This document shows, one piece after another, positions 24,852 through 33,902 of a DNA stretch of 33,902 nucleotides. Source of the stretch: Deinococcus hopiensis KR-140. Lineage in GTDB: Bacteria; Deinococcota; Deinococci; Deinococcales; Deinococcaceae. The DNA is taken from the NCBI GenBank assembly GCA_943327755.2, contig CALPYF020000010.1, positions 87,501 through 121,402 on the forward strand, written 5' to 3'. Positions within the stretch are counted from its first letter, which is position 1. The number at the start of each line of letters is the position of its first letter. Under the pieces are notes generated by a model. It searched no databases. It saw only the letters and a list, made by a program, of their open reading frames with translations, and was not told where the DNA came from. A program made the position numbers and the translations under genes.

Positions 24852-25517
24852 TCAGCCGCGCAGGGCGTAACCGACGCCGCGCACCGTGCGGAGCAGCCCG
24901 TAGCCGTCGAGGTCACGCAGCTTGGCGCGCAGGTTGGCCATGTGGACGTCCACGACGTTGCTGCCCTCGGGCAGGCGGCCCTGCCAGATATCCTGACCGA
25001 TCTCGTGGCGGGAGTACACGCGCCCGGGCTGGCGGATCAGCAGCGCCAGGATGTCGAACTCCTTGGGCGAGAGGCGCAGCTCGTCGCCCTTGAAGGTCAC
25101 GAGGCGCTTTTGCGGGTCCAGGGTCAGGTCGCCCATGGTGAGGCTCTCGGTGGTGCGCTGGCGCAGCTGCACCTTCACGCGGGCGAGCAGTTCGTCCGGG
25201 TGGAAGGGTTTGATCAGGTAGTCGTCGGCACCCAGGCCCAGCAGGCGCACCTTCTCGTCCACGGTGTCGCGGGCGGTCAGGACGATGATCGGCACGCTGC
25301 TGTTCTTGCGCAGGCGCTGCACGACGTCCCCGCCGTCGAAGTCCGGCAGACCCAGGTCCAGGAGGATCAGGGTGGGCTGCTCCTCGCGGGCCTTGATCAG
25401 GCCGTTCATGGCGGAGTCGGCGTGGTCGACCTCGAAGCCGGCGTCGGTCAGGTCCATGCGCAGGACGTTGGCGATGTCCAGGTCGTCCTCGATGATGAGA
25501 ATGCGTTGCGGGGTCAC
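24852..25517 (-). CDS. drRRA: OmpR/PhoB-family response regulator, probable DrRRA orthologue
   Basis: 221 residues. The receiver domain has E10/D11/D12, phospho-aspartate D54, T81 and K103; the C-terminal winged helix ends with 'YGLLRTVRGVGYALRG', typical of OmpR/PhoB DNA binders. It is divergent from RNase J and followed by a histidine kinase, which is the order I recall for D. radiodurans DR2418 (DrRRA, needed for extreme radiation resistance) next to DR2417 (RNase J). The orthology is from memory and synteny. The GTG at 25517 is preferred because TATCAT (25524-25529) ends 6 nt upstream; seven further codons could be read upstream but contain that box. Confidence 0.85.
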   Translation of the reverse strand: MTPQRILIIEDDLDIANVLRMDLTDAGFEVDHADSAMNGLIKAREEQPTLILLDLGLPDFDGGDVVQRLRKNSSVPIIVLTARDTVDEKVRLLGLGADDYLIKPFHPDELLARVKVQLRQRTTESLTMGDLTLDPQKRLVTFKGDELRLSPKEFDILALLIRQPGRVYSRHEIGQDIWQGRLPEGSNVVDVHMANLRAKLRDLDGYGLLRTVRGVGYALRG

Positions 25518-25523
25518 AGAAGC

Positions 25524-25529
25524 ATGATA
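25524..25529 (-). promoter_or_regulatory. -10 box TATCAT, near-leaderless promoter
   Basis: TANNNT hexamer ending 6 nt before the GTG at 25517. The rest of the 258-bp divergent region 25518-25775 includes a possible rnj -10 (TACGTT, 25640-25645) and a leader of about 125 nt for rnj. Confidence 0.45.
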
Positions 25530-25639
25530 CCGCCGCACGTGGGGGGACCTTCATGATGTTTCCTTGATCTAACCCCCTTGCACTTCCAGAAATGACCCGG
25601 GCGTCATCAGGCGCGTCATGCCGCCCTCACGCGGTGTGC

Positions 25640-25645
25640 TACGTT
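25640..25645 (+). promoter_or_regulatory. rnj: Possible rnj -10 (TACGTT)
   Basis: TANNNT hexamer 130 bp before the rnj start; no good -35. It would give one of the longest leaders in the window. Confidence 0.3.
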
Positions 25646-25775
25646 GAACGTACTTCGCCCCCAGTCCGTCCCCGCGGCGGTATCCGACAGGCGACACAAT
25701 CCACTCACTCAGGCCGCATTCCCTGGCCCCGCCTTCTCTCACACCCTGCCCCGGCGCAGGTCTCCCGGAGTACCC

Positions 25776-27449
<1,674 letters not shown>

Positions 27450-27463
27450 CCTGCCCGTCACTT

Positions 27464-27495
27464 CATGACCCGCACCCTGTACGATGCGGGTCATG
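27464..27495. promoter_or_regulatory. Inverted repeat covering the promoter and start codon of the next gene
   Basis: CATGACCCGCA and TGCGGGTCATG are perfect 11-bp arms separated by 10 bases. The right arm ends in the ATG at 27493, and the -10 box TACGAT (27480-27485) lies in the loop. It is 15 bp after the rnj stop. No U tract follows, so an operator or RNA hairpin is more likely than a terminator. Confidence 0.55.
27480..27485 (+). promoter_or_regulatory. -10 box TACGAT, leaderless promoter
   Basis: TANNNT hexamer ending 7 nt before the ATG at 27493. This favours 27493 over the ATG at 27484, which overlaps the box. Confidence 0.55.
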
Positions 27496-29400
27496 TTCAC
27501 ATCCCGGGAACGCAAGGTGCCGCGCAGTCAAACGCCGACGCCAGCTGTGCCAACACCAGCCGCACCGGCCAGCCGCCCTCCCCTGGAGGTCGCGCGTCAG
27601 CTGCGGGACGCAGGCGCACGGGCCAAGGCGACGCAGGCCCCCGCACTGGAGGGGTCGGCGCAGCCGCACTGGCGCGTAACGATCCTCCCCGGGCACGGGC
27701 ACAGCCTGGGCACACACCAGAAAGCGCAGTTCGAGGCGGCGGTGTGGACGGGTGAACTCTCCAAGGAACGCAGGACCGATTGTCACTGGACACTGAAACG
27801 GGACAAAGGTGCCTCGTTCGAGACCGTGAAGAGCGGAAGCGGCCATAAGTATCAGGTAGACGCCGGCCTGGCACCCGGTCAATACGTCATGGAATGCGCG
27901 CTGGTGCAGACCGACAATCCGCACCCATCCAAGCCTCGTGCTGACGCGCTGGCTGTCGGCTCGCGCCCGCATCGGCTGGGTACGCCGCGTCTGCGCTTCC
28001 CACCACCCGAGGCCAGTGGCCAGAGAGACGCACACCAGCCAGGAACGAATGAGGCGCATTCATCGAACCTGTACGTGGGCGGCCCCTGGTACCGCTTCGA
28101 CGAACGCGGGCCGGACGGGACGGTCCGAACCCGGGTGCAGGGCAGCGCCGAGCAGGCCGCGCAGGACAGCATGCCGGTCGGTGCCGCGTATGAAACGGTC
28201 GTGGCGCGCGACGAATATCAGTTCACGGTGTGCCGCGCAGAGGACTACACCCGCGCCCTCCTTGATCGCCACAAGGAAGAGCTGCCGCTGGGCTCGCTGG
28301 AAGAGGAATTACAGCTCTTACCAGAGCAGAACGCAGACAACGCAGCATCCATCAACCCCGATCAATCACCCGTAGGTGCCAAGTCGGCCGCGTTACGCGA
28401 AGCTGTCAATTTACCCAACATTTTCCCGAAGATGGGCAACCCAGCAGACATGGGCAGCGGCCTGGCTGACAGTGACCGGAACGTGACCCGGATCCACGCA
28501 GCCCTCAGCCAGAATGACGGCAAGGATGTGCACCTGCGCCTGTTCATGGCGACCATGATCCGCGGCACCGAGAGGTTCATCCGGATCGTAGAACTGCCGC
28601 CCATGAACACCCCGGAGGATGCCAACCGCGTTCGCGCGTACAACGGCCGCCCGTTCGAGAAACCGGACGACGTGTACGGATCGTTCATGACGGCCATTCA
28701 GGAGTACGCCGAGAAGTCCCCGCATGGGTTCGGAACGCTGCGGTTTGAGGTCGAGGGGCACGCGAACCTGTCGGGGACACTCCTGAAGGGACCGTCCGAA
28801 CTTGCTCTGGCGGCAGAGAACATTGATCAGCTGGCCGAAATCACGAAGTTGCTGGCCATGATTCCACCGATCTCCACACCGATGGGTATAGCGACTGTTC
28901 TGCTGTCGGCCGGGTCGGCCAGTCTGAAGGCCGCCGATCAGTACAACCGCGGCGAGGACAACACGGAGGCCGCGGCGGACGCGGTCGTGAGCCTGCTGGA
29001 ATTCGGCGGGGGGCTCGCTCCCAAGGGCATGGCCAAGGAGGTCCTGGAGGCACCGAAACGGTTGGTTGAGGGCACCAGGAACGCCGTGGGGGTCACGCAG
29101 GCCCTGGCGAATCACGAGGAGGTCGATCCCGGGAAGGGGCTGGCCATACTGAAAGATGCGCTGGCGTTCGGGCGGGTGGTGACCCCAGACGTGTTCGCGC
29201 CCGGCCACTACAGCGTGGGCACACGGCGCGTGATCGTGCAGCTCAGTCAGGCCTACCAGGTGGGCGGAAAGGTAGTCAAGTATGTGAATCTGCCTGAGGA
29301 CCTGTCCCAGAAGTTCACGGAGCTGGCCAACACCGAGGGTCTGTCGGACAATGAGCGCCGGTTGCGGGCCGCGAAGCTGGTGGCGGACGCCCTCAAATAG
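27493..29400 (+). CDS. Unrecognised 635-residue protein with polymorphic-toxin-like or effector-like architecture
   Basis: I do not recognise the family. In order it shows: a disordered Pro/Ala/Arg-rich N-terminus (1-55) without a signal peptide; a probable Ig-like beta domain (about 60-140, 'PHWRVTILPGHGHS' to 'GLAPGQYVMECALVQ'); a linker; a second beta-rich region ('LYVGGPWYRFDERG' to 'YQFTVCRAEDY', about 185-260); a middle region ('VTRIHAALSQ' to 'GTLRFEVEGHANLSG'); a hydrophobic helical stretch ('LLAMIPPISTPMGIATVLLSAGSASL', about 450-475) followed by an Ala/Gly-rich helix; and a roughly 100-residue basic/polar C-terminal end (from about 530). A hydrophobic segment just before a C-terminal unit is common in polymorphic toxins and in cargo of contractile injection systems, but no toxin motif is visible. 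Base use is less GC-rich, with four TTA codons within about 110 bases (28309-28413), suggesting transfer. Confidence 0.7.
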   Translation: MFTSRERKVPRSQTPTPAVPTPAAPASRPPLEVARQLRDAGARAKATQAPALEGSAQPHWRVTILPGHGHSLGTHQKAQFEAAVWTGELSKERRTDCHWTLKRDKGASFETVKSGSGHKYQVDAGLAPGQYVMECALVQTDNPHPSKPRADALAVGSRPHRLGTPRLRFPPPEASGQRDAHQPGTNEAHSSNLYVGGPWYRFDERGPDGTVRTRVQGSAEQAAQDSMPVGAAYETVVARDEYQFTVCRAEDYTRALLDRHKEELPLGSLEEELQLLPEQNADNAASINPDQSPVGAKSAALREAVNLPNIFPKMGNPADMGSGLADSDRNVTRIHAALSQNDGKDVHLRLFMATMIRGTERFIRIVELPPMNTPEDANRVRAYNGRPFEKPDDVYGSFMTAIQEYAEKSPHGFGTLRFEVEGHANLSGTLLKGPSELALAAENIDQLAEITKLLAMIPPISTPMGIATVLLSAGSASLKAADQYNRGEDNTEAAADAVVSLLEFGGGLAPKGMAKEVLEAPKRLVEGTRNAVGVTQALANHEEVDPGKGLAILKDALAFGRVVTPDVFAPGHYSVGTRRVIVQLSQAYQVGGKVVKYVNLPEDLSQKFTELANTEGLSDNERRLRAAKLVADALK

Positions 29401-29462
29401 GTGGGGCGGCGCACGGTGAGGTGAAGTCAGGGTTCGCCTACGTTCGCATTCCTGCGCCGTGC

Positions 29463-29468
29463 GATAAT
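29463..29468 (+). promoter_or_regulatory. clpP: -10 box GATAAT, leaderless clpP promoter
   Basis: GATAAT ends 7 nt before the clpP ATG at 29476. Confidence 0.6.
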
Positions 29469-29475
29469 CGCTGCC

Positions 29476-30074
<599 letters not shown>

Positions 30075-30078
<4 letters not shown>

Positions 30079-31283
30079 CGAAGGGAGGGGACCGCTGCTC
30101 GTTCTGCGGGCGGCAACATCCGCAGATCGCGCAGCTGATCGAGGCGCCGGGCCGCGCGGCGTTCATCTGCAACGAGTGCACCGAGCGGGCGCACGAGCTG
30201 GTCAAGCAGAACCGCACGAAGGGCGGTGCGGAGTTCAGCCTGGACGAGCTGCCCACCCCGCGCGAGATCAAGGCGTACCTCGACGAGTTCGTGATCGGTC
30301 AGGACGAGGCGAAGAAGGCGCTGGCGGTCGCAGTGGTCAGTCACTACCAGCGGCTGGCGCACCCGGACGTGAACCTGCAGAAGAGCAACATCCTGCTGAT
30401 CGGGCCGACCGGGACCGGGAAGACGCTGCTGGCGTCCAGCCTCGCGGAGATGCTGGAGGTGCCCTTCGCGATCGCGGACGCGACCACGCTGACGGAGGCC
30501 GGGTACGTGGGCGACGACGTGGAGAACGTCATCGTGCGCCTGCTGCAGGCCGCCGAGTACGACGTGGCGGCCGCCGAGCGCGGGATCATCTACATCGACG
30601 AGATCGACAAGATCGCCCGCAAATCCGAGGGGACCAGCATCACCCGCGACGTGTCCGGCGAGGGCGTGCAGCAGGCGCTGCTGAAGATCATCGAGGGCAC
30701 GGTCGCGCAGGTGCCGCCGCAGGGGGGCCGCAAGCACCCGCAGCAGGAGCTCGTGCAGGTGAACACGAAGAACATACTGTTCATCGTGGGCGGCGCGTTC
30801 GACGGCATCGCGGACATAGGCCGCAGCCGCACGAACGTGCGCGCGGTGGGCTTCGGCGCCGAGCACAAGGGCGACGAGAAGGAAGAATTGCGCTTCCTGC
30901 CGGAGGATCTCGTGAAGTTCGGGTTGATCCCGGAGTTCGTGGGGCGTCTGCCGCTGGTGGTGCAGCTTCAGGATCTGGACGAGGAGGCGTTGATGCGCAT
31001 CCTCACCGAGCCGCAGGGCGCGATCGCGTCGCAGTACCAGGCGCTGTTCGGCTTCCAGGACGTGGATCTGAGCTTCACGGACGAGGCGCTGCGCGAGGTG
31101 GCGCGCCGGGCCCGTGACCGCAAGACCGGGGCGCGTGGGCTGCGGGCGGTGCTGGAGAAGGCCATGACGGACCTGCTGTTCGAGCTGCCGGTGGAGGGTC
31201 TGAAGGAGCTGCGCTTCGACGCGGCGCACATCGACGCCCCGATGGAGCTCCTTGAGTCTAAGGGACTCAAGAAGTCTGCCTGA
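30075..31283 (+). CDS. clpX: Clp protease ATP-binding subunit ClpX
   Basis: 402 residues. An N-terminal zinc-binding domain (C8, C11, C32, C35) recognises substrates and adaptors. The AAA+ module has Walker A GPTGTGKT (110-117), Walker B IIYIDEIDK, and the ClpX-specific IGF-like loop region that docks to ClpP. The ATG overlaps the clpP stop, so the two are translationally coupled. Confidence 0.97.
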
Positions 31284-31305
31284 GCATAGCGATAGAGGTT
31301 ACAGC

Positions 31306-31353
31306 ACGCCCCCGCACCAGTCCCTACACTCTGGGGACACCGTGCGGGGGTGT
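31306..31353 (+). terminator. Nested hairpin between clpX and lon
   Basis: ACGCCCCCGCAC pairs with GTGCGGGGGTGT (12 bp, one G-U), and inside it GTCCC pairs with GGGAC. It lies 22 bp after the clpX stop. No U tract follows, so termination is probable but not certain. Confidence 0.5.
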
Positions 31354-31373
31354 CGTCTCATGACCCCCCGCGA

Positions 31374-31379
31374 TACACT
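31374..31379 (+). promoter_or_regulatory. lon: Possible lon -10 (TACACT)
   Basis: TANNNT hexamer between the hairpin and lon, giving a leader of about 35 nt that includes the AAGGAG ribosome site. No -35 recognised. Confidence 0.35.
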
Positions 31380-31421
31380 CAAGTATTCCCGCGCCCAGCG
31401 CGCGGCCGTTAAGGAGCAAGC

Positions 31422-33857
<2,436 letters not shown>

Positions 33858-33875
33858 GGGCGGAGAAAGAGGAGC

Positions 33876-33902
33876 GGCGATCGGGGTTAGTCCCCGATCG
33901 CC
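33876..33902 (+). terminator. Terminator hairpin after lon (cut by window end)
   Basis: GGCGATCGGGG and CCCCGATCGCC form a perfect 11-bp stem with a TTAGT loop, 18 bp past the lon stop. The U tract would lie beyond the window. Confidence 0.75.

Noticed and set aside
25644..25775. N-terminal extension of RNase J from a TTG
   Set aside because: The extension is not protein-like, and the ATG at 25776 has a ribosome site and the normal RNase J start.
27484..27492. ATG at 27484 as the start of the unknown gene
   Set aside because: It overlaps the TACGAT box; the ATG at 27493 has the exact leaderless spacing. It remains possible if another promoter is used.
27493..29400. The SUKH protein at 3915-4565 as immunity partner of the 635-residue protein
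   Set aside because: They are 23 kb apart, on opposite strands and in unrelated operons, and no toxin motif is visible in the 635-residue protein. Nothing in the sequence links them.

Overview
The window is high-GC bacterial chromosome and looks like Deinococcus. Three things point there: the gene families and their order (an OmpR-type regulator divergent from RNase J, as I recall for the DrRRA/RNase J pair of D. radiodurans; clpP-clpX-lon; argG and argH joined by acetyltransferase genes); at least nine genes whose start codon lies exactly 7 nt after a TANNNT-like -10 box, the leaderless promoter layout known from Deinococcus; and frequent GTG starts. The species is an inference. No phage, transposase, integrase or CRISPR array was seen.

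Layout. 1-755: 3' part-missing gene for a secreted protein. 827-7225 (minus): one tightly packed arginine operon, argG - three GNAT acetyltransferases - SUKH (SMI1/KNR4) protein - argH - two GNATs - short N-acetylglutamate-synthase-like GNAT, behind a cluster of palindromes resembling ArgR boxes. 7531-8713 (minus): two paralogous small secreted, probably beta-barrel proteins, each with its own palindrome in the promoter. 8806-9921: PLP aminotransferase. 10063-15355 (plus): membrane diguanylate cyclase, LysE/ArgO-type exporter, carB, small hypothetical. 15496-17328 (minus): three-gene operon of a two-TM coiled-coil protein, a one-TM peptide and a TAXI-type periplasmic binding protein. 17572-19479: speA. 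19729-19804: tRNA-Asp(GTC), whose promoter overlaps the end of a second GGDEF gene (19818-20879). 21042-22022: beta-lactamase-fold hydrolase. 22124-25517 (minus): response regulator - PAS histidine kinase - single-domain response regulator, divergent from RNase J (25776-27449). 27493-29400: an unrecognised 635-residue protein with toxin/effector-like architecture. 29476-33857: clpP, clpX, lon, closing with a terminator at the window edge.

How it fits together. Much of the first 20 kb concerns arginine: its synthesis (NAGS-like, argG, argH, carB), probable export (LysE/ArgO family) and decarboxylation (speA). The last 12 kb concerns stress control: a phosphorelay, RNA decay and ATP-dependent proteolysis. 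The least explained items are the GNAT/SUKH genes inside the arginine operon and the 635-residue protein between rnj and clpP.
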